Shown: in pieces, positions 22,761 to 36,135 of the stretch
How positions within the stretch are numbered: the stretch's first letter is position 1
How the letters are laid out: each line of letters begins with the position of its first letter
NCBI GenBank assembly: GCA_031308135.1
Contig: JAHLJT010000631.1
Coordinates: 170,803,612 to 170,867,611, forward strand
DNA: 64,000 nucleotides
From: Acheta domesticus
Taxonomy: Eukaryota; Arthropoda; Insecta; Orthoptera; Gryllidae
Direction of reading: 5' to 3'
Position numbers and translations under genes: made by a program
The notes under the pieces: generated by a model
Database searches by the model: none
What the model was told of the DNA's origin: nothing
Seen by the model: only the letters and a program-made list of their open reading frames with translations

Positions 22761-25560
22761 CTCCGAGTCCTCAAAGGGAGTGAGCAATGGAAGCTTTTAT
22801 GGTAGACTCACTCAGATAAAACATGTTCAGGTGCCGTAACGCTGAACGTTACACTCTCGAACGCTCTCACATTCACTCAACGTGATGAGCCCCGAGTGAA
22901 AATTTAAAAAAAATTACGGTCAGAATCAAATTTCTGCTGACACAGTTGATTTGTCTAAACATGGATTAGAAGGAGATATGGATGATATTTTGATGATATA
23001 TGATGATTTATGGATGGTATTTTGGGATGAGCATGCTTGAGCAAACCCCGACTCACAAGAATAGAAAACGAACCAGAATGAGTATGTGCCATTTCGTGGC
23101 ATCGTTAGATATTCTAAGCTGTGTCTGACATTTAACCCTATTCTTAGAGCGTTCTTTATAAAAGACTGAACGATGTGTTTCTACTGTCTGTAAGGAGCTG
23201 GAATTTGGGTTGCTTTACGCGTGGGTAATATGTATTTGCTCTTCAATATGTTGTGTAAGATAGATAAGTGTATATCCGAAAAAAATTGGATGACGAATTA
23301 TAAGATACTAATTACAAGATGTCAATCTTATGATGTCGTCCCTCATTTCAAATGAAATTGCTGTACGTTGTGAATGAAAAGAGAAATTGCTTAAAAGGGA
23401 TACGGGTTTTGTTAAGATAATTTTTTCTGAGGGGAGATGAGTTTTCTGGGGTCAGATGAGGAAATGAAGGGACCTGAAGGGGAAATGAAAGGGCTCAGAC
23501 ACGTGAGTGACAAGCGGGTACAGATGGCGATCTAATTATGTTTCTTAAGCAGTATTCTAAAAACATTATATCTTTTTGAACTGTCTGTTAGATTTTTTGG
23601 TATTTACTTATTCTGAGTGCCTCCACTCCTGGATGATTAGAAACGTGCAATAACTCATCTAATCACAATCGTTTCACGATAAAATTAAAAGGGCTATACG
23701 AATGTGTGCAATTTTGTGAAACTTGTTGTAAAATGTTGACTTCTCTAATTAAAATTGAAAATTATTATTGACAACTCATTTTACCCAACACTCATTGTTT
23801 TTGGACGAAGCGACCCTTAAATTTTCATATTTAATTCATTTATGAGATGAATGCGCATTTGGTTCCCTTATGAATAACGATTCTTTCGAATACGTGAAAA
23901 AATAACAAATATAATTTGATTCTCAATGCAATAAACAGAATATTAAGGGAAATTTAGAATATTTTTCTTGCTTTTATTCTTTTCTCATTTACATTTTTAA
24001 AGCGTTTCATGTACCCTTCTATTAGATGAAATTAAATCCAAGGTTTCGCAGTTTCACTTCAAATAATATGGAAGAGATACGACAAACATAATACGCAAAA
24101 TTTTTTCAGAAGTGTTGAACGTAAAATTAATTAAATGGATACATTTTGAAAGATGGTTGATCCAAAAGAGTCTCGATTGCGTCGAAGATGCAATACACAC
24201 AGATGTAACTTAGTTTTTTAGCTATACAAAATTATATTAGAAGCTTATATTTACTGCAAGAGCTCAGTATTCGCACGGATTTAAAAAAATGCAATTCAGA
24301 AGACAACACCGATTTGCAATAAACTAAATAGTACTCTTGTTTGTTTTTGTTTTTGAAAGAAAAAAATGATCAAAGACACAAAGACAATCCTTACAACTTG
24401 ATAGTGTTTGAGGGTTCGTTTGCCAAATTACTATTCAAAACGAAGCAACAATTTTTATAAATACACAATAAACTGTGTTAAATAAATATGTGTCAAAGAA
24501 ATTAACATTCAAATAACAGTTTTTAAATAGTGTACATCTAAGTTAAAGACAGGATTTTACTCCTCTCGAAACGGATGCACGTAGTCGCTGAAATAACTCA
24601 GAATTTCCTTTTGTTTAGATTTCTCCTTGCGTACAAGCACGGCATTTCTTCAGCACCCTCTCCGCATGACCACACATATGCAGATCCACATCTGCATATT
24701 CATCGTTGAGTATTCACACATAATACGAGCGTGGCGTTTCCAGATAAGAAATGCTGTTCTACTTCTCGCTAGCTTCTGCAGCATCTAATGCGATGTATAA
24801 CGGGCCTTCAGGATAGGTAATGGCTACAGCGATCTCGATCTCGCCACCTGCAGATTGTTGCTCCATACCGTACTCTCTTCAGTCTTCTCATCATTAAAAA
24901 AACAAGAAAAGGATTTTATGATTTTTTTAATAAATCTATTACATCGAACTCTTATCGCTCTTCACCCACACTCTTCGCTTTCTCACAAAAATATGTATAT
25001 TGAGATATAGAAAACTGTCCACAAATCATTAGCAGTTAGGTTGGGTAATATTATGATAAAAGTGTCACATGACTTTTCGATTTATTTTGATGTTATCTAT
25101 ACTTCATTTCACTAACAGTATCTCATTGTACGTATTCGTAACGTTCTTTAAATACATTTTTAAGACACAAAGTCAAATATGTTGGCAAACATTGCAAGCG
25201 TATAAACTATTGACGTTCAGCCGCAACGGTTGCAGTCACCAGCAGATGGACGGGTTGTCGCTAACACGCCGCGGTCTCTGTTGCCGTTTTTGCTGGCACT
25301 TGTGTTGTGCCGACGCAGGCACGCTCCTCTCTCACCGCCCGAGGGCTATAGAGATATTACTATAAAAAAAGGACCGCTTTAACAGACTGCTTGGCCACTA
25401 CTGACAACATAACTGCAGGTTATGTCCATGCACTCATTTTGTTTGTGCCGTTCGTTTTTCAGATACCTCATTTGTGAATGGCTACCCATTACAATGACAT
25501 CGCCCTGCATGACGTTCATTTGTTTCCCGACCTGTCAAAAGCGATCACTTTTTATAGTAA
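22761..25560. other. AT-rich stretch
   Basis: No gene recognised. A 10-bp perfect hairpin (24,676-24,699, loop ccac) lies in it but is short enough to be chance. Confidence 0.5.
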
Positions 25561-25564
25561 TTCT

Positions 25565-25775
25565 TATATACCACCTCCTCTGGTACTTTCTTTTCACCGG
25601 GAGGTGGCGGTGATCTTCCCCCGCTGGATGTTGAGATCCGGCCCCGGTCTACCTGTTGTCGAGCGGGGTTTCCCAAACCAGGTATCTCCCTCCAGCGGGG
25701 CACCGCCCCAGCCGGAACAAGCTCTAAGCTCCCCACCGGTCTCCCGGCATGTATGGTCGAATAGTGCATGCTAGT
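25565..25775. other. GC-rich unique block beside SINE copy B
   Basis: Contains clustered gggg and cccc words (caccgggaggtggcggtgat, ccccgctggatg). It may belong to another dispersed repeat abutting the SINE, but no second copy is present in the window. Confidence 0.3.
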
Positions 25776-25784
25776 GTGTTTATA

Positions 25785-26030
25785 AGTAGGGCAAGGAAGA
25801 GGAAGGAACGATCGCGCGCGGTCCCTGGCCTGTTAGGACACTGCTCCGGCATTCGCCTGGTGTTGATCAGAGCAGTCGGCCGCTAGAATTCTCTTCCAGG
25901 CAGAAACAGTACCTGCCTATCTAGCTAGTGTCGAAACTCCTGCCACCGTCGGGACTCGAGCCTAGGATCTTACGGTAAGACACTGCAGTGACATCAGCTG
26001 ATGCTCTGAACCATCCTTCCCGGTACCGCT
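25785..26030 (-). mobile_element. tRNA-derived SINE, copy B (minus strand)
   Basis: Best-preserved copy of the family. On the minus strand the A-box-like ggatggttcagagcatcag (near 25,998-26,016) is followed by the B-box-like ggctcgagtcc (about 25,959-25,969), then the core ttcgacactagctagatagg, then gaattctagcggccgactg, ctctgatcaacaccagg and a CpG-rich tail. The order matches copy A (5.4 kb) and copy C (40.5 kb). No flanking target duplication was resolved. Confidence 0.8.
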
Positions 26031-28618
26031 AAGGAGAGTTCGCTTTCTTTCGTCTGATTTTTGGGCCCGATTAAATAGGTTTGGTGGAAAATGTTTGACT
26101 CCTGACTCCACGCCTATTTCTGTCTCAACAAGTCATTAATGCATGAAGACCTTCACAAGCGTTTTATTCTAAACACATTTACTTTATAAATTTAAATATC
26201 TAAATATGAAGATTTACATTGTAATTTACAGTAACTTTTGAGGGATTCAAATGTTATTAAATTTACCTATACCATAATATGCGTTATGAAAATCAAATAA
26301 GTTTAGTTCATTCAGCAATTTTATTCATGTAGACTCAAAACCTAATTTATTTTTAATAAATGATACATTGTTTGAAAATGTTCCTCTGACGAGTTGAATA
26401 TCAGTTGTTCGAAAAAAATGGCTCAATGAATATGAAGGGTCTACTTAAAATCCCGAAGTACCTGCCATGTAGATGAACATTCACGAATGCTGCAGAACAC
26501 GTTCGGTCTCCCGCCGGGAAGACAAACTCTTTATTTGGAGATGTAGTTTATTATGAGAGTAAATTAGGTGAATTAGAAAATTTATTTTATCTTATATCTG
26601 TCCACATATTTTGTCTTATTTTTATTTGCATGTTATTTATTCTGTTGGTAAATTTGTTTAATTGCAAAAAGCATTGCCAGCGATTGAAGACAAACGGAAA
26701 TCGTCTTTTGACAGGCTGTCCCGCAACACGTTCTCCCAAATACGTGACCGCATTGTATGATTTGAGTGAAAATTGTGAAATTTAGAAAGTATCGTTTAGA
26801 TTTAAATGATTGTGATTCAAAATGGAAATTGATTTTTTAATGGAAACTCGATTTTCTATTGGCTACATGATTTCTGCTCATGGAAAGTTTTTGGTGTTTT
26901 CGTTTTACTAAAACATAGTCATCTTTAATCGCAATTGTTACCAGTGATTTAGTACGATTACATTTGAGCTGCTAGGCCACTTGTATTTCAGTACTGAAAG
27001 TGAATTCTCATTCAAAATTCGTTGTCGTTAATAATGAAATCCAATGCTACTAAATGTCATCAATTATATGTAATTGGAGCATTACGCGTAACTGATTCAG
27101 TATGTAAAGCCGACTTTCCGAGCAGTTACACACGCAGGAATTAACGCTCGTGGATGAGTGCATTGCAAAATTCGTGAGATCCAATATAAACTCATGCCTT
27201 CAATTACAATTTTGAACAAGGACACAAAAGCAACTGAAAGCGATTAATTTTTAATTCAATTAACCTTTTTTTCAATATCCTCCAAATTTTCTCGCAGAAT
27301 TGAAACACACATTTTTACTTTGTTTCAGGAATTGTGTTTTGATTGTTAACTGTGTAAGAGAATAACTTAATTCATTTATTTTAACATATTTTGAATGACG
27401 AAGGTCTATGCTTACAACTACTTAACAATTTAATACTGAAGGTGATGTTTTCGAACAACCGACTGGAAACATTTTCTAAGGCAAAGAGTGAATGAGAGGC
27501 ATTATATTTTAATAGAAAATACAAAGAGAAGTCGGCAGAAGATACGATACAGTTCTCAGAAAATCTTTCAGAAATCGAAGATAGAGTTTACTGCAGTGTT
27601 TGGTATTTGAATCATTTCCAACTGCAATGTGAAGTACTAAATACAGTTTTTATGTACTACTACTGTTGCTGTTTTTATGTACTACCTTACGTATGAGCAA
27701 CAATACTAAAGCTAAAGTTGTTGTATCGATAAATATTTCTCTAAAAGAGAACCAACTTCTACAAAAAACTGCAGATAATATTTTCACATAAATTGAAGAG
27801 ATTTTGGAGTGTGGTTTAGTTGCTGAAAGTGTTGCGGGGGCGACAAACCACTGTGTCTTTGTCCTGAAGTTGTACTCGAGGCAGTTTTAAGATTTACTGA
27901 CTCACAAGCTGCGAGATACTTCTTGGACTAACATCTTCCGCAAATGAATGAACCCAACCCTAGAAGAAGAGGGGAGGACTAACCCACAACTCGGGAATGT
28001 TTTCACACTTCCATCGTAAATCATTCGTAGTAAGAACTGTACACATTAAAATAAATAAACTTAAAGTAAATAATAGTATGTGGTTGAAAATCTCTCGCAT
28101 AATCAAACGTCAAGAAACAATATAATTTATAATATAATATGTTTCGCATAAACTATTGACCACTTGGGAAGTTGTTAAGACTGGAACGTCATATCTACTC
28201 GTAACTTGTCTGAAACCCTAACTAACGTAGCAATAGCGTCACGTGCGTCATTTTTGTAAGAAATACAAAAACATTGTTAAGTTTCAACTGAGTCAAATGT
28301 ACTCGTAGGAGTAAAAAAGCGAGGCATCTTGACTACCTAAGCTTGAAGGGTCTAATCCCGCCTGAAGAAAGGACGTTTCTCAGTGCGTTTGTCTTTGTAT
28401 TATGTCAATAAGATTTAACCTTAAAGTAAAAAATGCCAATGTCAACAAAAACATTAATTATAAAACAATTACGAGCCTGAAAAATGATACTGAAAAAACA
28501 TGGTCTTGTGCACCTGGTCCTGAAAGACCTATGACGCGAGAAAAAGTATTGAATGAACAGAGTTTATGTCGGCGTCGGTGGAGCAGGGCACGGTCGTGCG
28601 CAGGGGCTTGGAGCAGCG
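26031..28618. other. AT-rich stretch
   Basis: No gene recognised. 27,000-27,180 is more complex, with words such as tatgtaattggagc and attacgcgtaac, and could be regulatory. Confidence 0.45.
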
Positions 28619-28650
28619 ACCAAGTATACCAAGCTATTGGTATACTTGGT
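28619..28650. other. Perfect 14-bp hairpin
   Basis: accaagtataccaa (28,619-28,632) and ttggtatacttggt (28,637-28,650) are exact inverted copies around the 4-base loop gcta. Function unknown. It is too short for a microRNA precursor; a palindromic binding site or cruciform is possible. Confidence 0.85.
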
Positions 28651-30600
28651 TTGACTCGTCTGTAAAGAAGGAGAGTTTTCACCAAGGGGTTGAGCTATGA
28701 TTGGATCATCAATCTACAACCCAGCACATCTGAACACTCATCCTACCCATAATCATATATCATTTGCCTCCCCACGAACTTCCTACGTTCCTTCGCAGGC
28801 AACAGCAAGTCACATTGTGATTCGAAAAGGGAACCCATCCAGGGAAGACAGAGGTGATCATTTTCTTCATCTACGCACAGAAAAAGACATAGCAAGCCTC
28901 AATGTTTTTATAAGTACAAATTTCCCGCCCGGATAAATATTGTCACGTCCAGTTCTTCTGAAGGGTCCGTCACATTCAGCGAGTCCATCGAATACATACA
29001 CATTTCGGTCGGATACAATTATTTGAGAATATTTTTGACAAACATTAGCAACCACCTCGCGTGAATTTTTGCGAAAGCTGCTGCTCTTCCTTGCTTCAAT
29101 GGCAGCACCTCAAGTCACCGACTCACTTCACGGTTCATTGCACCAAACAAAAGAGGCCAGTGAAACGGAGAGCCAGTTGTCAAAACAAGTCGTGTGTGAC
29201 GAGCATCGAAACCCGTCAGGCTTCACTGCAAGGCAAAGTTGCCTCGTCAACGTCACAAACATACTTGCATATAATTTTCACTGCAGCTGCGGGGCAAATA
29301 ACCTTACCAAACTGAGGTCGGGGAGGTCAGTCACACTCCTCCGGCCCACACAAGAAGATTACATTACTACATCAAAGTCTTAATGAATTATTAATTTAAA
29401 TTGTATTAGACAATTTTCTACACAGTGAAACAATATTTATTTTAAGAAAGGAAAGACAATGATTTAATGCAACAGTAGATTAGCCTTTAATTTCTGTCAT
29501 GTCTCGCGCTTATAACAAAGCAAAAATAAATCCTAATTATTTTCCTGATACTAAACTTAAACATTTAAGAGAGGGTATTTCCTCAGTATATTACATACGA
29601 TGCCTATATTTTTATACTTAAAAACTTGTCGGGTGAGAAGAGGATTCATGATTCAATAAATCAGTTTAACAAAACTTTTTACTGACTCTTATCACAAATG
29701 GGTCGAAATTCGTTGCTAAGTAACTAAATGTGTAAGTATAAACTGATTGTAAATATAAACATGTTGATGCATTAGCTAAGTAATCCTTTAAAATTCTAAT
29801 AACTTTTCTTGAATCTCGTTTTAAACTCCTATCAGAATACGAACGTCAAAGCAAACACTCATTATTTGAGGATATTTGTTTCCTATATAACTTCAAGTTT
29901 TTGTAATTTATTCAAACAATGAAGTCTGGATTTAACCAAATGGTTCATCTTTAAAATACAAGACACATACAATTTTACATACGGATATAAAACGAGGAAT
30001 ATATTATTAAAATATATAAAAAGATTATATACGAAGAATATTGTAATGTACCCTCTTTCTTGCTCAAAATACGGACTACTGTAATTTATCCGATAAACAT
30101 GTAGCCTCAATCGATTGAAAGGAACAGAGAGAATTAACAATAACAAATATTCTCTTTACAGTTCAGACATTAAAATATTGCTTAATTTGGTTGAGATGGT
30201 GAAATAAATATTCATGTAACTTGTATGTAAATGACTCATCGAACAAATGGAGTGGAAATATCGCCATTGCATGGAACATTTACTGAACATACGAATAGAA
30301 AAATCGACGAAGTTGTCAATAACTGTCCATCTCGAAACAATGACAAGGGTTTTATGACATCCATACGTGTTAATGTGTTGCAAACGTAGGATTTACCCAT
30401 CGCATGGCATATAAATGTATCCTTCTCCAGCAAAATGCCAGTTAAAGGAGAAATATTAACTTACGTGTCTAGCAGTTCCCTCGGGATCCTTCAGCGCTAA
30501 CTCGTAACAACATTCCCAAACTTCCCTCGACACAGGGTTTCTCCTGACATTCAAATAAACGATTCACAATCAGCAAAGTGCGACAAACCGTAATAATGTT
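28651..30600. other. Mixed then AT-rich stretch
   Basis: 28,690-29,390 is of intermediate GC and has a few 80-100 codon frames with no recognisable domain. 29,390-30,590 is AT-rich. No supported feature. Confidence 0.45.
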
Positions 30601-30627
30601 TTCATGGCAGCAATCCAAATGGTGCGG

Positions 30628-30678
<51 letters not shown>
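30628..30678. repeat. (GGC)n trinucleotide repeat
   Basis: About seventeen uninterrupted ggc triplets. Confidence 0.95.
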
Positions 30679-30708
30679 TTCGGCGGCGACAGAGGTAGTG
30701 ACGGCGAT

Positions 30709-30875
30709 GGCTGGGACGGCAGGGCGGGACGGCAGGGCGGGGACGGCAGGGCGGGGACGGCAGGGCGGGGACGGCAGGGCGGGGACGGCAGGGCGGGGAC
30801 GGCAGGGCGGGGACGGCAGGGCGGGGACGGCAGGGCGGGGACGGCAGGGCGGGGACGGCAGGGCGGGGACGGCAG
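30709..30875. repeat. 14-bp G-rich minisatellite
   Basis: Tandem copies of ggcagggcggggac, about eleven to twelve near-identical units, followed by degraded units to about 30,960. The unit is not a multiple of three, so indels of a unit would break any reading frame, which argues against coding. Confidence 0.9.
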
Positions 30876-31390
30876 GAGCGGGGGCGGCAGGGCGGGGACG
30901 GCAGGAAGCGGGGGCGGCAGGGGCGGGGATGCCAGAGACAGGGACGGCAGGGGCGGGGACGCTGGCTAACAGTGATGTCTGTGGCGCCTGTGGCGGCGGC
31001 GGTGGCAGGACAGCGGTGGCGGGACGGCAATGGTGGGACAGCGAGGAAGGGGCGGCGGCGGCGGTAGTGGTGACGGGTGGCGGCAGCGGCGCGGCCGCTG
31101 CGTGAGGGGAGCGGTGACGGGTCGGCGGGGGGGCTTGCGGCCGATGACGGGGCGGGGGTGTCGGGCCGCGCCGGCGGTGCAGGGGCGGCGGTGGCGGTGG
31201 CGGTGGCCGCTGCCTGAGGGGCGGCGAGCGGCGTCGCGCGCCAGCGAAATTTCAGCAAAACGATTTCCCGCAAATCCGCTCGCGACGCCACCGCAGCCGC
31301 GCGCGGCGACGCGACGCGATTTCATTAACGCTCCCCATCAAACTGCAGCCGCGATAAACAGATTCCTCGAATCGCGCGCGTCGCATTATG

Positions 31391-33589
31391 TAATTGGCAT
31401 GGCGTCTGGAGATCATCTGTGGACGAATAGACATTCGTTCATTGAGAGCCTTTTCGGCTAAGTTGACATATTGATCGTCAATAAAATTGAAGGGTTCAAG
31501 AGAATTACAACTATAAAACTAGGGAAATTTGTCTTCGTACTGATTGTGCAATAGTTAGATCTTTAGATAAGACATTGTAATAATCGTTTGCTTTTTTAAA
31601 AATCTTCTACGATTGCTCTTTTCGCACAGTGACAACTGCGCACTTTGCTTCTTTAATTTTTCAGGAACGGCTACAGCGCTCTGTTATGTTACCCTTATTC
31701 AAAAATGAATTCCAGAAAATGAAAATTCGCTCATGTCACGCTCCACAGTACGTTTGCGTTTTCTCCACGCTTTTGGATACAAGCGTGAAGTTAAGTAAAA
31801 AGTTGAGTGAATACATCAGAGGTGGAGATGATGTGGTAAAAATAACATCGCGTTCACAAATGTACACTCGTGCTTCTTTATTCTATGAGAAAAAAAAGCT
31901 GGGACAAACTGAAAACGTCTGGGAACAGACAAATGTCAATTACAGGCAGGGTTGTTGTGGCTTCCCAGACCGTACCTCAGAGCTCCATTTCACTTCTTGA
32001 ATTATAAATACTCCACCATTTCATTTGTAACGTAAACATAGATATAGTTGTTTAGAAATTAAATTTTTAACATGAAAATTGTTGGAGCTCTTCATAACTT
32101 TTAATTGTATTAAAAACAACTTTTTATGTGAAATCAGCCAAAATAATTGTTATTGTTATCTAATATTGCGAGAGGCACCACACAGTCTCATTTTGCTTCT
32201 TCAGTGCCCTTTATTAAATAATGTGACAAAATGAAACTACCAACCAAGAACATTAGATATCATAACGAATTGGAATTCTCGCCATTATCTTGAGCAGAAT
32301 AATCCTGGACAGGCTGAAAAATTTCCAGACGTAAGTTGATTTAAAATCGATCATGAGAAAATGCTAATATTACATAAAAGGGAAATTCTTTAAATAATAA
32401 TTCCATAAAATCACTCTAAAAAAAGAAACAGCACGATTAATAACAAACAACTTGAATAGATGACTAAGTAATCGAAACTCCTGAGTAGAGATGACGGGAT
32501 GGTTACTACAGTGGACGAAAGAACCTATTGCAAATGTGCTAATGTACTTCGACTAATAATGCTAATAACACGTGAGCTAGTGCTCGTAATTGGATGAGAG
32601 GGTAGAGCGAAATTGCAGTGGCTTCTGCTTTTCGAAATGTACTTTAATACATTATGGTGCGGCGAAACGCAATCTACTTAAGACACAATGAGAGCGGATA
32701 ATGAAAACAATCACTTACGAAATACAGTGCAACGAACTGCAGTCAAAGCGGCAACAAAAATATAAGCGAAGTACGTACTAAACAGTGAAATTTGGGTTAA
32801 CGTTCTGACATGGAACAACTTTCCTAGATGTCAATTTTCATTAGCACCAGTATTGGAGATAAAAAACTGCAATAAAAAAACAATTTCTTGCGGTCTTATT
32901 TCCACACAAAGTTTCGCGTTCTTGTCAAACTGGCTGTTCTCGACGTTGATGAATTCTGGAAGCTCCGTGCTAGTGGAAACGAGGACGTCGTCTGTAATGC
33001 CTCTTGTACACAGTGATATTTTTTGTAAAATTATTTTCCAAAACGTTTAATAAAACGTAAATTTTATAAAATCTTGCTTTCACACGGCAAAATTCGGAGT
33101 TTTATAAAGAAATTATAAAATACAACGTACATTTTCATCAAATAATTTTACGCAACAACCAATTAACATTCGTTAATCCCGTTCAGACCAACGCAACTGG
33201 CGAAAGAACAGCGAAGCTCAAATGACAACAAACTGCGCCGTTATATTTGCGTCCGCCCGTAGGTTATGTTTAGTTTCTTAGAAATATGCTAAACGAGTAT
33301 CGACATGAGGGAAGGTTTTTACTGAGTGGACGAGGACGCGCGCATCCAGATGAGTATCAGAAGTACTTTCATATATACGTCACCAACCCTTTGTACTCGT
33401 ATTTAAACCGTAATGCAAGACGAGAGGACAAAAACAGGAATGTTAATATACAGTATTCCCCACAGTGGGCGGGTCTAAGAATGTTTCGACAAAATTGCCA
33501 GAATACAAATACTCTTATTTTACGAAACGTTTTATAAAATATTTTATGTGGGTTTCATAAAAAAACCTGACCACGTCCGACAGGCATAA
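31391..33589. other. AT-rich stretch
   Basis: No gene recognised. A 123-codon plus frame (31,629-32,000) has no known domain. Short ttttataaaa-type palindromes occur near 33,060-33,120 and again at 33,525-33,545. Confidence 0.45.
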
Positions 33590-33935
33590 AACCAGCGCGA
33601 GGAGGCTGCGTGGCGTACCTGCTGCGTCTGCGGAGCGATGTCGCGGGCGGAGCGGAAGCTGGGCCGGGCGACTGCAGGCGGCGGCGGCGGCGGGAGCGCG
33701 CGAAGGCGACGAGAGCGCGCGCGGCGGCGAGTGGCGCAGCAGGGCGAGCACGCGACCGAGCGAACGGAGCGCAGCGGCGGGCGACCGGGCGACGCGGGCG
33801 CCGGCGAGCGACTGACCCGAGGGCGGCGCGCGCTTCTGGAGTCTCCCGCGCCGCGCCGCGCCGGCGGGGGAAGGGAGGGGGAAAGGGGGAACCGCGGGGA
33901 AGCCGCGGTGATTGAAAGGGCTGATGGCGTACCGG
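33590..33935. other. CpG-rich island
   Basis: Dense gcgcgc, gcggcg and gcgagcg words; ends in a G-rich run at 33,860-33,890. Overlapping Arg/Ala-rich frames on both strands are compositional. Confidence 0.6.
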
Positions 33936-34690
33936 TGGAGTGGGAGGATGCTACTGTGGCGGGTGATGTACAGACTGAGGTTTCGGATGTTGTTTTTTGT
34001 TGTTATTTTGTTTTTGTTGTTGTAGGAGACCTGAGGAGGTAAGGCGATCGACGTGATGACATCGTTGGTGATAGTGATGACGATGGGGGGACACAAAGAC
34101 GATGTTGTGGGTGTTGACAGTGGCGCACAAGTTGAGGCGGTCACAGTGAATGAGAACACAGAGATGTTAGCGTCTGAAGCAGTTAGTGGGGGGATAATAC
34201 AAAGGTGATGGTGATAGATGTTGGCGGTGACAGGGACGTTGAGGCCGACAATAACAACAACCGTGACGGTTTGTTGGGGTAACGGCGGCAGTGACAGAGA
34301 TGGGTTTCAGAGAAGTTATCAGTTGTGATGATGGCGATGTCGGTGGTGAAGGCGGTAGTGGGGGCAATAGTGATGGCAAGTTGTGACAATTTTCGCGGTG
34401 GCACTATAGCGGTAGGGTAGGGATAAAGGCGATTGCAGTGCTAGTTACGGCGGCGTTAGAGCCGATGCGGGGCCGTCTGCCCTGGCCTGGAAGGAAGGAG
34501 GGAACTCAGGCTGAAGAACAGAAGGTGCGCCGAGTCGTCGGCGGTGGGGCTGGGTATCGTAAACGGCCCGAGGCAGAGAAAAGCAGTCGACCAGCTGCTG
34601 CAGTGAGCGAATCGGGTGATGCTAAATTGACCGAGAATACGTGTCCCTGTAAGCCCCTTGAATCTTTCACGCACGTTTCTATTGAATAAC
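33936..34690. repeat. Cryptic GTGATG-type low-complexity region
   Basis: The plus strand is poor in C and repeatedly uses gtgatg, gatggtg, ggcggtg and gttgtt words, especially at 34,040-34,430. The repeats are too degenerate for a clean unit. It looks like an old, diverged triplet or hexanucleotide array extending from the neighbouring CpG island. Confidence 0.5.
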
Positions 34691-35870
34691 ACACGCTGTT
34701 CTACTGAATTCAGAGGTGGGTATTACGTCCATAAAATGTTTTCCACGGTAAGAGTAGTAAATTCTTGAAACGTTCTGAAGGAAACTTCACATATTCTCAG
34801 ATAAGCGTTTCTTGAGTGAGTGATGTTCAATATTCAACTTGAAGGGAAAGTAGCTACAAACTTCTTCGATAATCTGAAACGTTCTCTCAGCTTTAAATCC
34901 TTTCAGTTGAAAATTTCCATTTTCTTTTATTGGGTTAGAATTTTAAACACTAATTCACTCGCCATTGCACTTGGTTTGGAAGTTAGATTTGCTAGATTTT
35001 GTTCATAATAAACGTTAATGGAATGATTTTGTACTTAATGAGATATGATGAAGTGGATTTTGCAAAGAAATATTCTCTAAGAAATTTATGAACGTTAAGA
35101 TAAAATCGGCTTTGTATTGACAAAATATGTCAGATTACGACAAGTATTTTAAGCTATTTATGTTTTACGGCGTTACTGAGCGGAGTAATATTTTACTCAT
35201 TTTCTTCTCAGTTTCTTGATAGTTTCATATTTTAGTAGTTTCATATCAAAATTAAAAAAACAATTATAGTCCGTAGCAAACGTTATTAAATATTTTTGTT
35301 TCGTATTTTTTTCTTTTATGTTGCTCAATATCGTCTCCTAAAGCAAGATTGTAACTTATACGGGACGAGCAAATTCACTCAAATTATTATGCATTTTAAA
35401 CAACTAAAATTAAAATGCAAGTAATTAAAATAATTGCTTTGAATTGTAATTTACTTACAGAATATTGGGAAAATAAGCAAGCATCGAAGATTTATATCCT
35501 TAATATTTTCTTATACAATTATTTCTTTATTTGTGCAGAGTAAAACCTCCCTTATACAGGTTTTTAAGAAAATAATTTTATGAAGTTTTTCTCAGAGTAA
35601 AAATGTCTTAGTCATTACGTTACACCTTAATTCTCAGATTACCCATGAAATCATATGACTTCATCTCAGAATTCAGTTGTTTTAACAGATGTTTTCATAA
35701 TCTCTTAATCTTTCCCTTAGACACAACACGTCACAATCAATACTCTACTGACATCGTTTCCCCGAGCCTTTGTGCACCATTTGGAACAATATATGCAAAA
35801 CTCGTTCCGTTCCACATCATTAGGGCAACAGTGGTGCTTCAGCACTGGGCAAACGCAATTATCTCCCATG
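34691..35870. other. AT-rich stretch
   Basis: No supported feature. Confidence 0.5.
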
Positions 35871-36135
35871 CACATCCCGCGCCGGCCGCACCGGTTAATT
35901 AGGTCCCGAGGCGTTCGGCAATTCGGAGGACCCGCGCCCACGGCCCCCGGCCCCGGCCCAGCCCTGCCCGCGCCGCGCCGGGTGGGCCCAGGAGGGCAGC
36001 TGGCGCCGCAGCCGTTATCAGGAGCCACTTGCATCAGCCCTAACAGCTCTCAAGGCGCCGGGGGGCTGCTATGCCCTTCGGAGGCCCCGTTTCCCGGCCC
36101 CAACGCCAAAACCACTCACGCACAGCCCACGAACG
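35871..36135. other. CpG-rich island
   Basis: Short GC-rich block with ccccggccccgg words at 35,937-35,990. A plus frame (35,772-36,185) and a Cys-containing minus frame (35,717-36,034) overlap it; neither matches a domain I recognise. Confidence 0.5.

Larger units (their letters stand above)
30600..31390. other. CpG-rich island dominated by tandem repeats
   Basis: Starts with a (GGC)n tract, continues with a 14-bp minisatellite, then irregular ggc-rich sequence, and ends (31,230-31,390) in unique mixed sequence with cgatttcattaacg and gcgataaacag words. Large frames on both strands (up to 229 codons) are Gly/Ala or Arg/Pro repeats. Confidence 0.65.

Noticed and set aside
24676..24699. Perfect 10-bp hairpin atatgcagat/atctgcatat
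   Set aside because: About one such hairpin is expected by chance in a window of this size.
29069..29383. Hydrophobic start MRKLLLFLA suggesting a signal peptide
   Set aside because: The start codon would be TTG, not ATG, and no domain follows.
35717..36034. Cys-rich minus frame with CGRRGMCMGDNCVCP resembling an EGF-like motif
   Set aside because: It straddles a GC-rich island, has no signal peptide or repeated cysteine spacing, and overlaps an equally open plus frame.
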